Assembly: GCA_027483645.1 (NCBI GenBank)
Contig: JAIXUD010000022.1
Coordinates: 434,001-498,000 of the forward strand
DNA from: Sphingobacteriales bacterium
Lineage (GTDB): Bacteria > Bacteroidota > Bacteroidia > Chitinophagales > CAIOSU01
DNA: 64,000 nucleotides
Direction of reading: 5' to 3'
Positions 51,322-60,283 of the stretch are shown here, one piece after another. The notes beneath the pieces are model-generated. The model had not been told where the DNA came from. It made no database searches and worked only from the letters and a program-made list of their open reading frames with translations. Both the position numbers and the translations under genes were made by a program. Numbering within the stretch: the first letter of the stretch is position 1; each line of letters starts with the position of its first letter.

Positions 51322-54129
51322 ATGCCGCCACGTATTTTTCTAATGATTTCGATGCTGTTTTTGTATGCTTACATGCAAGCCCAAACAGGCATGCTTAAAG
51401 GTACAATAACAGATGGCAGCAATAACGAAAATCTTCCTTTCGCCAATCTTTATGTTCCTGGCACCAACTATGTAGCCACTACCGATTTGGATGGAAACTA
51501 CAGTATGGAGCTGCCTGCTGGCAAACATATAGTGGTAGTAACCTTTGTTGGCGTTAATACTGATTCTCAAACGGTGACGATAACTGCAGGTGTAACTACC
51601 ACCTTAAATTTTGCCTTGGTTAGTGATGCCAAACAGTTGGGTAATGTAGAGGTTGGGAGTACCCGCATAACCAATACCGAAACGGCTGTAATATTGGAAA
51701 CCAAAAGGAGCGATGCTATTGTAAATGCTATTTCGGCAACGCAAATTGCCAAAACGCAAGACCGGAACACCACCGATGTATTGAAACGCGTACCAGGTGT
51801 AACCATTATCGGCAGCAATTTTGTGATGATTAGGGGCCTTAGCGAACGATACAATAATGTATTGCTTAACGGCGTGCTAACACCCAGCGCCGAGGTAGAT
51901 AAAAAAGCTTTTTCGTTTGATGCCATCCCCAGCAGTGCATTGGATAGGGTGCTGATACATAAAACCGCTACGGCCGATATGCCTGGAGAGTTTGCTGGTG
52001 GCATTATTAAGGTTTACACCAAGAATATAGCCGATAGCAACCGGATTGACGTGGGCCTGGCACTATCTTATCGCTCGGGTACTACTTTCAACAATTACTA
52101 CCATGGTGGCACCTATGCTGGCGATGCGTTTGGATTTGGGGCGGGCGCACGAAACCTTCCTAGTAGTTTCCCAGCTAGCTTGAACAATGTGGATGATGCG
52201 GAGTACCTGAGCACCCTTGGTAAAAATTTCGCCAACAACTGGGCTACCAATCAAACCATTGCCATACCCGATATACGGTTCAACTTCCAGCTTTCGCGAA
52301 ACTTCCAAATAGGTAAGGTGCGCACCGGCACCATTACTGCTATCAACTATAGCAACACATACCGTTCTTATCAAGCTACCAACTTTAGCTATAACCAGTT
52401 TGATGAGGAGTTGCAAGAGAGCGATAAAATATACGAGTACCTGGATGACAACTACATAAATACCGTAAGGACCAGCTTAATGCACAACTGGTCGTTTCAG
52501 TTGAAAAAAGGCCATAGGCTGGAGTTTCGTAACTTTTTAAACCAATTGGGTACCAACCAAGCGGTAATGCGCACGGGCAACAACATTGAGGAAAATAGCC
52601 AAGTGCGCGACTACTCTTACCAATACTACAGTCGCACCATATTCAATAGCCAATTAGCTGGCGTGCATGAGCTACGCAATAACTTGTCGAAAATTAATTG
52701 GACTGGTGGATTCTCGAAAGTAATAGGTAATCAACCCGATTTTAGGAGGGTAAGAACCCGTAAAACCATAGGCAGCGCCGATGATGTGCCGTACACCGTT
52801 ATCATTTCGCCAGTGGCTTCTACTTTGGATGCAGGTAGGTTTTTCTCAAACCTTGATGAAACCCTAGGCATGTTCAGCGGCGATTTTGAACATGAGTTTA
52901 TCAATAAAAAGAAAGAGAAGTCATTTGGCGTGTTGAAGGCTGGAGCTTACTATGAATACAAGCAACGCACCTTTTCGGCCAGGTGGATGTCGTACAAGAA
53001 AGCCAAAACATCTACATTCAACCAAGACTTGCTAGTACTGCCATTAGAGGAGATATTCGCAGCCCAAAACATCAACGATACCAACGGATTTTCACTCAGT
53101 GAAGGTACCAACCCTAGCGATAGGTATGATGCAACCAATCAATTGATGGCTGGCTATGTAAGCTTTAAGTTTTTAGTTAGTAGCAAACTTACCGTTTTGC
53201 CAGGCCTGCGGCTGGAGTATAATATACAAGAGCTTACCAGCCGCACCTTTGCGAATAGGCCAATATTGGTATACAACCCCATTGCCAGTTTGTTGCCATC
53301 GCTTAACATATCGTACAGTATTAACGAAAAGCAGCAGCTTCGCGTAGCTTACTACCGCACTATCAACAGGCCCGAGTTTAGGGAGTTGGCACCGTTTTCG
53401 TTCTACGATTTCCAATTCAATATGAACGTTTACGGAAACGAGAACTTGCAAACCCCTGACATCCACAACGCCGATTTACGATGGGAGTACTACCCTAGCA
53501 GCAGCGAAATGATAAGTGCCGCGGTGTTTTACAAGCACTTCATAAACCCTATTGAGATGTTTTTTGTGCCGGGCGGCGGCTCTGGCGGTACCAAAGATTT
53601 TACTTTCGGCAATGCCGATTTTAGCCACAACTTGGGCGCAGAAGTAGAGGTACGCAAAATATTTAAACTAGGTGCCGAAAGCAAAAGTGGCAACTTAACC
53701 TTATTGGCCAATGTAGCCTACATCTATAGCATTGTAGAGCTCGGCAGCGAAGCGGTAGGCCAAAGCAGCAACCGCCCGATGATGGGGCAATCTCCATTTA
53801 TTGTAAATTTGGGTGTATTTTATGAATTGCCCGATAAGCAATTACAGTTCAATGTGATGTACAACGTAATTGGCAAGTGCATTTTTGCCGTGGGTACGGT
53901 CATAAACCCTGACATATACGAGATGCCACGTAATGTGCTAGACCTAACGGTGAGCAAAGGTTTTGGCAGGCACTGGGAAGTAAAAGCAGGAATACAGGAT
54001 ATGCTAAATAGCAAAATGCGATTGATACAAGACTCCAACTCCGATGCCAAAATAACTGAGGTTGACGAAGATATAATGAGCTATCGCGAAGGAGTATACG
54101 TTACCGCCGGATTCATTTACAAATTTTAA
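51322..54129 (+). CDS. TonB-dependent receptor with carboxypeptidase-like regulatory domain
   Basis: The product has 935 residues and a signal peptide (MPPRIFLMISMLFLYAYMQAQ). A carboxypeptidase-regulatory-like domain lies at about 22-105 (MLKGTITDGSNNENLPFANL, TTDLDGNYSMELPAGKH). The plug follows at about 140-235 (DVLKRVPGVTIIGSNFVMIR, GLSERYNNVLLNGVL). The rest is an outer-membrane barrel ending in an aromatic residue (TAGFIYKF). It imports a ligand through the outer membrane using TonB energy. The following lipoprotein starts 13 nt after the stop, so the two form an operon like a SusC/SusD-type pair, though the lipoprotein is not SusD. The substrate is possibly a phosphate compound, judged from the divergent PhoX gene. 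Confidence 0.92.
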   Translation: MPPRIFLMISMLFLYAYMQAQTGMLKGTITDGSNNENLPFANLYVPGTNYVATTDLDGNYSMELPAGKHIVVVTFVGVNTDSQTVTITAGVTTTLNFALVSDAKQLGNVEVGSTRITNTETAVILETKRSDAIVNAISATQIAKTQDRNTTDVLKRVPGVTIIGSNFVMIRGLSERYNNVLLNGVLTPSAEVDKKAFSFDAIPSSALDRVLIHKTATADMPGEFAGGIIKVYTKNIADSNRIDVGLALSYRSGTTFNNYYHGGTYAGDAFGFGAGARNLPSSFPASLNNVDDAEYLSTLGKNFANNWATNQTIAIPDIRFNFQLSRNFQIGKVRTGTITAINYSNTYRSYQATNFSYNQFDEELQESDKIYEYLDDNYINTVRTSLMHNWSFQLKKGHRLEFRNFLNQLGTNQAVMRTGNNIEENSQVRDYSYQYYSRTIFNSQLAGVHELRNNLSKINWTGGFSKVIGNQPDFRRVRTRKTIGSADDVPYTVIISPVASTLDAGRFFSNLDETLGMFSGDFEHEFINKKKEKSFGVLKAGAYYEYKQRTFSARWMSYKKAKTSTFNQDLLVLPLEEIFAAQNINDTNGFSLSEGTNPSDRYDATNQLMAGYVSFKFLVSSKLTVLPGLRLEYNIQELTSRTFANRPILVYNPIASLLPSLNISYSINEKQQLRVAYYRTINRPEFRELAPFSFYDFQFNMNVYGNENLQTPDIHNADLRWEYYPSSSEMISAAVFYKHFINPIEMFFVPGGGSGGTKDFTFGNADFSHNLGAEVEVRKIFKLGAESKSGNLTLLANVAYIYSIVELGSEAVGQSSNRPMMGQSPFIVNLGVFYELPDKQLQFNVMYNVIGKCIFAVGTVINPDIYEMPRNVLDLTVSKGFGRHWEVKAGIQDMLNSKMRLIQDSNSDAKITEVDEDIMSYREGVYVTAGFIYKF

Positions 54130-54142
54130 GAACTATCACGAA

Positions 54143-55570
54143 ATGAAGAACACAACCTTATTTTTAGTAAGCATTTTGCTAGGCATTGCGCTATTTACCT
54201 CATCTTGTTCCAAAGAGGGTTGTACCGATCCTGATGCCCTGAACTACGACCCGGATGCCAAAACCAGCAGCGGCGATTGTATCTACCCCGACAACAAGCA
54301 ACAGTTTACCCTTACCCGTAGCGGAAATACCGTTACGGTAGAAGGCATATCTGAAGCCGATTTCCGTTTCTATGAGGATACTACCTACGTCTTGAAGGGT
54401 TTCGTGTATGTACGCTCAGGCGGTATACTTACCATTGATGCCGGTACGGTTATTAAAGGCGATAAAGACTCTAAAGGTTCTTTGATTATTGAGCGCGGCT
54501 CAAAAATTATCGCCGAGGGTACTGCTGCAAAACCCATTGTATTTACTTCTGGTGAAGCCCCTGGGGACCGCGACTATGGCGATTGGGGTGGACTGATTGT
54601 ATGCGGCAACGCCCCTACCAACCTGCCTGGTAATGAAGGCTTAGTGGAAGGTGGTACGGGTGCACTTTTCGGCGGCACCGATGCTGAAGACAATTCTGGC
54701 ATCATCAAATATGTGCGCATCGAGTTTGCTGGCATACCGTTTCAGCCTAACCAAGAAATTAACGGCCTTACCCTTGCGGGCGTCGGCCGAGGAACAGTGG
54801 TGGAGTATGTCCAAATCTCTTACTCGGGCGACGACTCCTATGAGTGGTTTGGAGGCGAAGTGAATTGCAGCCACCTCATATCGTTTAGAGGATGGGACGA
54901 TGACTTCGACACCGACAATGGCTACAAAGGTCTATTGCAGTTTTTGGTTGCCTTGCGTGACCCAAATATTGCTGATGCCTCTGCATCTAATGGTTTTGAA
55001 AGCGACAACGACGCTGCTGGTAGCAGTTCAACGCCTTTTACTAGCCCAGTATTTAGCAATGTGAGCCTTTATGGCCCCAACTTTACCGGTACCACCACTG
55101 TTAGCTCTCAGTTCCGAACTGGGGTGCATTTGCGCAGATTATCAAGCTTGAAATTATACAACTCTGTAATTACCGGCTTTCCAGAAGGATTGTACGTAGC
55201 TAAAAACACCGAAGGCAACTTGGATGATAATACTTTGCAGATTGAAAATACCATCATTGCTGGCTGTGCAGAGAATTTTGCGATAGATTTGACCAGCTCT
55301 TATGATCTTGCCGCTTGGTTCAACACCGCGAGCCGAAACAATAGCGTATTGGCAAACAATAGCGACTTGATGTTGACGGATCCGTTCAACCTAACCGCTC
55401 CCAATTTCCAACCAATGCCGGGCTCGCCATTGTTGAGCGGGGCATCATTTAGCAACAGCAATCTATCGAACAGCTTTTTCCAACAGGTAACCTACAAAGG
55501 AGCCTTTGATGGTACCAACAACTGGACCCAAGGCTGGACCAACTGGGACCCACAAAACACGGTGTACTAG
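54143..55570 (+). CDS. Surface lipoprotein with parallel beta-helix, paired with the TonB receptor
   Basis: The 475-residue lipoprotein has its signal ending TSSC (Cys22). An EGCTDPDALNYDPDAKTSSG motif follows, a recurrent acidic calcium-binding-like linker in Bacteroidota surface proteins. The body is strand-rich with beta-helix rungs: TYVLKGFVYVRSGGILTIDA, GTVIKGDKDSKGSLIIERGS, AKPIVFTSGEAPGDRDYGDW, SGIIKYVRIEFAG and LKLYNSVITGFPEGLYVAKN. It ends WTNWDPQNTVY without a T9SS domain. It is probably exposed on the outer membrane next to the receptor and may capture ligand for it. A terminator follows. Confidence 0.85.
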   Translation: MKNTTLFLVSILLGIALFTSSCSKEGCTDPDALNYDPDAKTSSGDCIYPDNKQQFTLTRSGNTVTVEGISEADFRFYEDTTYVLKGFVYVRSGGILTIDAGTVIKGDKDSKGSLIIERGSKIIAEGTAAKPIVFTSGEAPGDRDYGDWGGLIVCGNAPTNLPGNEGLVEGGTGALFGGTDAEDNSGIIKYVRIEFAGIPFQPNQEINGLTLAGVGRGTVVEYVQISYSGDDSYEWFGGEVNCSHLISFRGWDDDFDTDNGYKGLLQFLVALRDPNIADASASNGFESDNDAAGSSSTPFTSPVFSNVSLYGPNFTGTTTVSSQFRTGVHLRRLSSLKLYNSVITGFPEGLYVAKNTEGNLDDNTLQIENTIIAGCAENFAIDLTSSYDLAAWFNTASRNNSVLANNSDLMLTDPFNLTAPNFQPMPGSPLLSGASFSNSNLSNSFFQQVTYKGAFDGTNNWTQGWTNWDPQNTVY

Positions 55571-55602
55571 TATCTAGCAATAACTACTGATTAACCAACT
55601 TG

Positions 55603-55632
55603 AAGCCCTGGGTGTATAACCTGGGGCTTTTT
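55603..55632 (+). terminator. Intrinsic terminator of the receptor/lipoprotein operon
   Basis: AAGCCCTGGGT, loop GTATA, ACCTGGGGCTT (two G-U pairs) and a T-run, 33 nt after the lipoprotein stop codon. Confidence 0.85.
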
Positions 55633-55718
55633 GTTTGCTTAAGAAAGCCAAGCATGCCCGCGTCACCGTTATTTTTGAGGCTCGGCATCCAACATTTAAG
55701 TGATGTGCTTAAATTACC

Positions 55719-55726
55719 TAACTTTG
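55719..55726 (+). promoter_or_regulatory. Promoter -7 box TAACTTTG of cca
   Basis: An exact TAnnTTTG match with TTTA 20 nt upstream (55695-55698), 12 nt before the ATG at 55739. It lies inside the open frame's upstream extension from 55700, arguing against that earlier start. Confidence 0.6.
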
Positions 55727-55738
55727 CACTCCCTTATT

Positions 55739-57175
55739 ATGACCCCTCGTACCCTCAATATCGATTTCCACAACTACGTGAGCCCAGCCGAGCAGCAGAT
55801 ACTAGCTGCAGTGGGTAAAGCCGCGGAGGCGCAGGGTATTGAGGCATACGCCGTGGGCGGCTACGTTCGCGACTTGCTGCTTAACCGCGCTACCAAAGAT
55901 ATTGACTTTGTATGCGTGGGCAGCGGTATTGATTTGGCACATGCTGCGGCTAAAAATTTCAAGCCATCGCCTAAGGTTAACTTCTTCAAGAATTTCGGTA
56001 CCGCCATGTTTAAGGTGCTTGATATGGATGTGGAGTTTTTGGGTGCACGCAAAGAGAGCTATGACCGCAACAGCCGCAAGCCTGTAGTGGAGAACGGTAC
56101 CCTGAACGACGACCAGAACCGCCGCGATTTCACCATCAACGCACTGGCCATACGCCTTACCCCTGAGGGTTTGGGCGAACTGGTAGACCCGTTTGGCGGG
56201 GTGGAGCACTTGGAGCAAGGTATCATCCGCACCCCGCTGGACCCGGATATTACCTTTAGCGACGACCCGCTACGGATGATGCGAGCCATCCGCTTTGCCA
56301 CTCAACTCGATTTTACCATATCGCCAGAAACGCTAGAAGCCATTACTCGCAACGCACACCGCTTAAGCATCATTAGCCAAGAGCGCATTATTACCGAACT
56401 GAACAAGATTATTGAAACACCGATGCCTTCGGTGGGCTTTAAGCTGTTGTTTGATACGGGCCTGCTCCACCACTTCTTCCCTGAAATGGTGAAGTTGCAT
56501 GGTGTACAAGTACACAAGGGCAAGGCGCATAAAGACAATTTTTACCACACCCTGCAGGTGCTGGATAACTTATGCCGAACCAGTGGCGACCTGTGGCTAC
56601 GCTGGGGCGCTATATTGCACGATATAGCCAAGCCCAAAACCCAGCGCTACGAAGATGGCCATGGGTGGACTTTCCATGGCCACGATGCCATTGGTGCCAA
56701 AATGGTACCCGACATCTTCCGCCGTTTGAAGCTGCCGCTTGACCATAAAATGAAGTTTGTGCAGAAGATGGTGGCTTTGCATTTGCGCCCTATTAGCTTA
56801 AGTAAAGAAGATATTACCGATAGTGCCATACGCCGCTTATTGTTTGAGGCGGGCGATGATATTGATAGCTTGATGAAGCTTTGCGAGGCCGACATTACTA
56901 CCAAAGATGCCAAAAAGATGCAGCGCTACTTAAGCAACTTTGAGCTGGTGCGCATCAAGCTAAAGGAAGTAGAGGAGAAAGACCACGTGCGCAACTGGCA
57001 GCCCCCTGTAACCGGTGAGGAGATTATGGCGCACTTCAACATCGGCCCAGGCAAGGAAGTAGGCATCATTAAAGTTGCCATTAAAGATGCCATAATGGAC
57101 GGCGACATACCCAATACCCGCGAGGCAGCCTTTGCCTTTATGCTGGAGAAGGGTAGGGAGCTGGGGCTAGGCTAA
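55739..57175 (+). CDS. cca: CCA tRNA nucleotidyltransferase / poly(A) polymerase family, HD domain
   Basis: From the ATG at 55739 (MTPRTLNIDFHNYVSPAEQQ) the protein has 478 residues. The class II nucleotidyltransferase core shows YAVGGYVRDLLLNRATKDID with the catalytic DxD in KDIDFV, and RRDFTINALAIRL. The RNA-binding head follows, then an HD phosphohydrolase-type domain (WGAILHDIAKPKTQRYEDGH). It adds or repairs the CCA end of tRNAs; the HD domain suggests added phosphatase or phosphodiesterase activity. The upstream part of the open frame (55700-55738) carries the promoter box and is unlikely to be translated. Confidence 0.95.
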   Translation: MTPRTLNIDFHNYVSPAEQQILAAVGKAAEAQGIEAYAVGGYVRDLLLNRATKDIDFVCVGSGIDLAHAAAKNFKPSPKVNFFKNFGTAMFKVLDMDVEFLGARKESYDRNSRKPVVENGTLNDDQNRRDFTINALAIRLTPEGLGELVDPFGGVEHLEQGIIRTPLDPDITFSDDPLRMMRAIRFATQLDFTISPETLEAITRNAHRLSIISQERIITELNKIIETPMPSVGFKLLFDTGLLHHFFPEMVKLHGVQVHKGKAHKDNFYHTLQVLDNLCRTSGDLWLRWGAILHDIAKPKTQRYEDGHGWTFHGHDAIGAKMVPDIFRRLKLPLDHKMKFVQKMVALHLRPISLSKEDITDSAIRRLLFEAGDDIDSLMKLCEADITTKDAKKMQRYLSNFELVRIKLKEVEEKDHVRNWQPPVTGEEIMAHFNIGPGKEVGIIKVAIKDAIMDGDIPNTREAAFAFMLEKGRELGLG

Positions 57176-57566
57176 TTTGAAGATGGGACGAATTCGTCAT
57201 CAATAATGCCGCTATTTAGGAATTTTACTTTCCTCTGTATTCCCGATGTGTCATGATAGTGAGCACAGCCATTCCCAAGGGAATTACCCATTGCAATTGA
57301 CACGCGTGCTTTCAACCACAAAGTGCACAAAGGAAATCACAAAGAACACAAAGCTCGTATTACGTACTTAGTGAACTTAGTGCTTTTTTCTTAGTGGTCT
57401 TAGTGGTTATATTCTCTCGAAACACCATTATGTCATTGGCAGCAGAGCCGAACCATCCGCAACATGGTCACGCATCGCTTCATTAAAAGGGGAATACCAC
57501 ACGCCTTTGCTAGCATAAATTGCCGCAATATTTTTATCTTTTCAGCCAAGAAAGGAAAAGGGCTTT
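57176..57566. repeat. 391-bp gap with CACAAAG/CTTAGTG inverted repeat
   Basis: AACCACAAAG-type units at 57314-57353 face CTTAGTG-type units at 57367-57409 (imperfect inverted pair of 8-9-nt steps). Repeats of this ACCACAAAG type occur widely in the phylum. The rest of the gap shows no gene; a TATCTTTT near 57536 may be a weak -7 box for the RDD gene. Confidence 0.65.
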
Positions 57567-58091
57567 ATGAACGACTTACTGGATGCACCGCAACAGCAAC
57601 TAACCGAGGAAAACGTGCGGTATGCGGGTTTCCTGCCTCGGTTTGGTGCTTCCATTATCGATGGGTTTCTCATCTGGTTAGTTACAACTATTTTCAACCT
57701 GATTACCATACCCACTGCTGGGGGAATGGTAGTAATATTGTTGGGTTTCCTAGCCACTACCCTCTATCAACCCATAATGGAAGGTGCCTTTGGCGCCACA
57801 CTAGGTAAAAAATGGACCGGCTTAAGGGTGGTAAATAAACAGTTTGGCAAGATAAATTATGTACAAGCCTTTAGCAGAAACATTGTTCATTTGCTACTGG
57901 GTGTAGCGTATATAGGCCTTTACCTTCTTATATACTTCGATCCCCCATCCATAGCTGAACGATATGCGAATGCAGAGAATATTGGTTCATTAATTATAGG
58001 TGCTGTTGGCTTCATCTATTTTATTGATTTCCTTGTGTTTTTAAACGACCCCAAGCACCGTGCCTTGCACGACATGATTGCCGGTACCTAA
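57567..58091 (+). CDS. RDD family membrane protein, apparently truncated at its C-terminus
   Basis: The 174-residue protein has the RDD pattern: RYAGFLPRFGASIIDGFLIW with the conserved Arg-Asp pair, a second helix (GGMVVILLGFLATTLYQPIM), FGATLGKKWTGLRVV, and two later membrane segments ending HRALHDMIAGT. RDD proteins of this class are multi-helix membrane proteins, sometimes linked to Na+/H+ exchange. The usual ending AGTYVV is broken: after GGT ACC comes TAA where Tyr is expected, and the frame continues VVKTDYVNMD to a second stop at 58122-58124. The loss of 11 residues may be harmless. Confidence 0.85.
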   Translation: MNDLLDAPQQQLTEENVRYAGFLPRFGASIIDGFLIWLVTTIFNLITIPTAGGMVVILLGFLATTLYQPIMEGAFGATLGKKWTGLRVVNKQFGKINYVQAFSRNIVHLLLGVAYIGLYLLIYFDPPSIAERYANAENIGSLIIGAVGFIYFIDFLVFLNDPKHRALHDMIAGT

Positions 58092-58162
58092 GTGGTAAAG
58101 ACCGATTACGTGAATATGGACTAACGCTGCCAATTGCCTTTAAACCAACTAACTACCTAACC

Positions 58163-58744
58163 ATGGAGCAAGTATTACAAACCCCCGCACAAGACCACCG
58201 CTATGCCGATTTTGGTAACCGCTTTTTAGCACTGTTTCTTGATTATTTAATTGTTAGTATACCGATTATTGTAATCACATATTATAATGTTCTAGAAGTA
58301 AAAAGCCTTTTTCTATATGTAGTGATTTGTTTACTTACATTATCATATAGACCGATGCTTGAAGGTCTATATGGAGCAACATTAGGTAAAATGGTCATGA
58401 AAATAACAATTGTAGATACGTCTTATCAAAAACCTAAGTGGAAACGGATTTTGCTCAGAAATGCTATTTACCTTATTCTTGGGGTAGCTATGTATATTCC
58501 CGAAATCAATATGTACCTAAATCCGGATTTCGAAAACGTGCACACTTTTACTGAGTACGGGGAGTTTGGTGCACAATATAGTAGCGATATTTTAATGGGC
58601 ATTTACTTCGGGGTGATGATTATTGAAATGATAGCCATGTTGATAGACAGTAAGAACCGCTCGCTGCACGACAGGGTGGCTGGTACCTATGTAGTGGAAA
58701 CCAACATACCTGAAGCGCAGTTTTACAGCAGCAAAGGTATTTAA
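58163..58744 (+). CDS. RDD family membrane protein
   Basis: The 193-residue paralogue of the preceding gene has RYADFGNRFLALFLDYLIVS, YRPMLEGLYGATLGKMVMKI and an intact RDD ending LHDRVAGTYVVETNIPEAQF. Four hydrophobic segments are visible, at about 24-44, 47-64, 101-115 and 149-167. The central part is AT-rich compared with the 5' and 3' ends. It lies 72 nt after the truncated copy, and the two probably arose by tandem duplication. The function is unknown beyond transport-like membership. Confidence 0.87.
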   Translation: MEQVLQTPAQDHRYADFGNRFLALFLDYLIVSIPIIVITYYNVLEVKSLFLYVVICLLTLSYRPMLEGLYGATLGKMVMKITIVDTSYQKPKWKRILLRNAIYLILGVAMYIPEINMYLNPDFENVHTFTEYGEFGAQYSSDILMGIYFGVMIIEMIAMLIDSKNRSLHDRVAGTYVVETNIPEAQFYSSKGI

Positions 58745-58798
58745 GTGCCAAAACAGCATTGCCCAAAATTATTTTCCCAACCTATTCCGCTAATTCCG

Positions 58799-58806
58799 TA
58801 AATTTG
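58799..58806 (+). promoter_or_regulatory. Promoter -7 box TAAATTTG
   Basis: An exact TAnnTTTG match ends 1 nt before the first possible ATG (58808). That favours the second ATG at 58829 as the translation start of the following gene. Confidence 0.5.
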
Positions 58807-58828
58807 AATGGTACCTAAGTTATCAGGC

Positions 58829-59320
58829 ATGAGCATTTATACTTTTGGCGTGTATGTGGACGAACTAGAAGATGTGGTTCGGGAGATTGAGATTAAAGGC
58901 ACGCAAACATTTAACGACCTACACACGGCTATAGCCAAGAGTTTTAAGCTGAACCTTAAAATGCAGGCTTCCATTTTTGTAAGCAACAGCCGCTGGCAAA
59001 AGCTGAACGAAATAACCCTAGGCCATAGCAGCGTTTTTGAAACTCCCATTAATGGCTTGAAGGATACTATTGATAGCGTATATCCGGAAAAGGGCAAGCA
59101 CCTTGTATACTTCAATGAAGATGCCGCCGACTACACCATACTGATATTGCTGGAGAAGGTAACCGATAAGGAAAACCCCGGCAAAACCTACCCTGCCATC
59201 GTTACCTCAAAAGGTAGCTTTTCCGGCAGCGGGCAGAGCTTCTTTGTATCCGACTTTGGCATCAGCGAGGGCGACCTTGATGTAGAGGGCATGGAAATTG
59301 GCGAGGCACCCAAGGAGTAA
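58829..59320 (+). CDS. Plasmid pRiA4b ORF-3 family protein
   Basis: From the ATG at 58829 (MSIYTFGVYVDELEDVVREI) the protein has 163 residues; an ATG at 58808 would add seven. It shows the pRiA4b ORF-3 / IS1096-passenger TnpR-like pattern, with EIKGTQTFNDLHTAIAKSFK, FVSNSRWQKLNEI and a strand pair DAADYTILILLEKV. The C-terminus is acidic. Despite the family's name no recombinase residues are apparent, and the role is unknown. Its TAA overlaps the ATG of miaA, so the two are translationally coupled, a pairing that may point to a function near tRNA modification. Confidence 0.82.
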   Translation: MSIYTFGVYVDELEDVVREIEIKGTQTFNDLHTAIAKSFKLNLKMQASIFVSNSRWQKLNEITLGHSSVFETPINGLKDTIDSVYPEKGKHLVYFNEDAADYTILILLEKVTDKENPGKTYPAIVTSKGSFSGSGQSFFVSDFGISEGDLDVEGMEIGEAPKE

Positions 59321-60240
59321 TGACTGCCAAGTATTTGGTTTGCGTATTGGGCCCCACAGCTAGCGGCAAAACCGCCCTTGCTATACAGTTGGCACAGCAT
59401 TTCAGCACCCACATCATTTCTGCCGATAGCCGTCAACTATATAAAGGCTTGGATATTGGTACCGCTAAAGCCACGCCCGAAGAGCGGGCGCAGGCTCCGC
59501 ATCATTTTATCGATACCCTTGAGATTACCGAAGAATACAACGCTGGGCAATTTGAGCGCGATGCGCTGGCTTTGTTAGATGAGCTGTATAAAATCCATAA
59601 TGTAGTTGTATTGGCAGGAGGCACTGGCTTATATGTGCAGGCGCTATTGTATGGGCTGGATGAATTCCCCGCTACGCCAGATGAAGTACGCCAACAAGTA
59701 CGCGATGACTATGCAGAGAAGGGGCTGGAATGGCTGCAGCAACAAATACAGCACCTCGACCCAGATTATTATCAAATAGTAGATACCCAAAACCCCGTGC
59801 GGCTGATGCGTGCACTGGAAGTGTGCCGCGCCACGGGCAAGCCTTACAGCACCCTACGAAGCGGTGAACCCAAGCAACGCGACTTCACTCCGATATTGAT
59901 AGGGCTGGAGTGGCCCCGCGAGCAACTCTACGCCCGCATTGACCAGCGGGTAGACTTTATGTTGCAACACGGTTTGATTGAGGAAGCCCGCAAATTCCAT
60001 CCATACAAAGCATATCAAGCGCTGCAAACCGTAGGCTACGAAGAGCTATTTGCCCACTTTGAGGGTGAGTACGACCTAGAAGAAGCCACCCGCCTAATAA
60101 AACGCAACACCCGCCACTACGCCAAGAGGCAGATGACTTGGTTGAAAAAGGTGCATGGTCTGGTATGGTATAAGCTTGGAGAAGTTGAGGGGGTGGTGGG
60201 TTTTGTGAAGCAATTATTAGACCCGAAAAAAAGGCAATGA
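59320..60240 (+). CDS. miaA: tRNA dimethylallyltransferase
   Basis: The 306-residue protein has P-loop GPTASGKT (11-18), SADSRQLYKGLDIGTAK, the HHFID segment, GGTGLYVQALLYGLDEFP, NPVRLMRALEVCRATGKP and the C-terminal TRHYAKRQMTWLKK, all MiaA hallmarks. It transfers dimethylallyl to A37 of tRNAs reading UNN codons, producing i6A, the substrate of MiaB (39169). Its start overlaps the stop of the pRiA4b-like gene by one base. The frame ends in a Lys-rich tail just before the next lipoprotein gene. Confidence 0.96.
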   Translation: MTAKYLVCVLGPTASGKTALAIQLAQHFSTHIISADSRQLYKGLDIGTAKATPEERAQAPHHFIDTLEITEEYNAGQFERDALALLDELYKIHNVVVLAGGTGLYVQALLYGLDEFPATPDEVRQQVRDDYAEKGLEWLQQQIQHLDPDYYQIVDTQNPVRLMRALEVCRATGKPYSTLRSGEPKQRDFTPILIGLEWPREQLYARIDQRVDFMLQHGLIEEARKFHPYKAYQALQTVGYEELFAHFEGEYDLEEATRLIKRNTRHYAKRQMTWLKKVHGLVWYKLGEVEGVVGFVKQLLDPKKRQ

Positions 60241-60283
60241 GAAGCAATTTTTGTCGTTATGTTTCTTACAATTTAAACCTATC

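Noticed and set aside
55700-55738. Upstream start for the cca gene
   Set aside because: The segment carries an exact TAACTTTG promoter box and would not be in the transcript.
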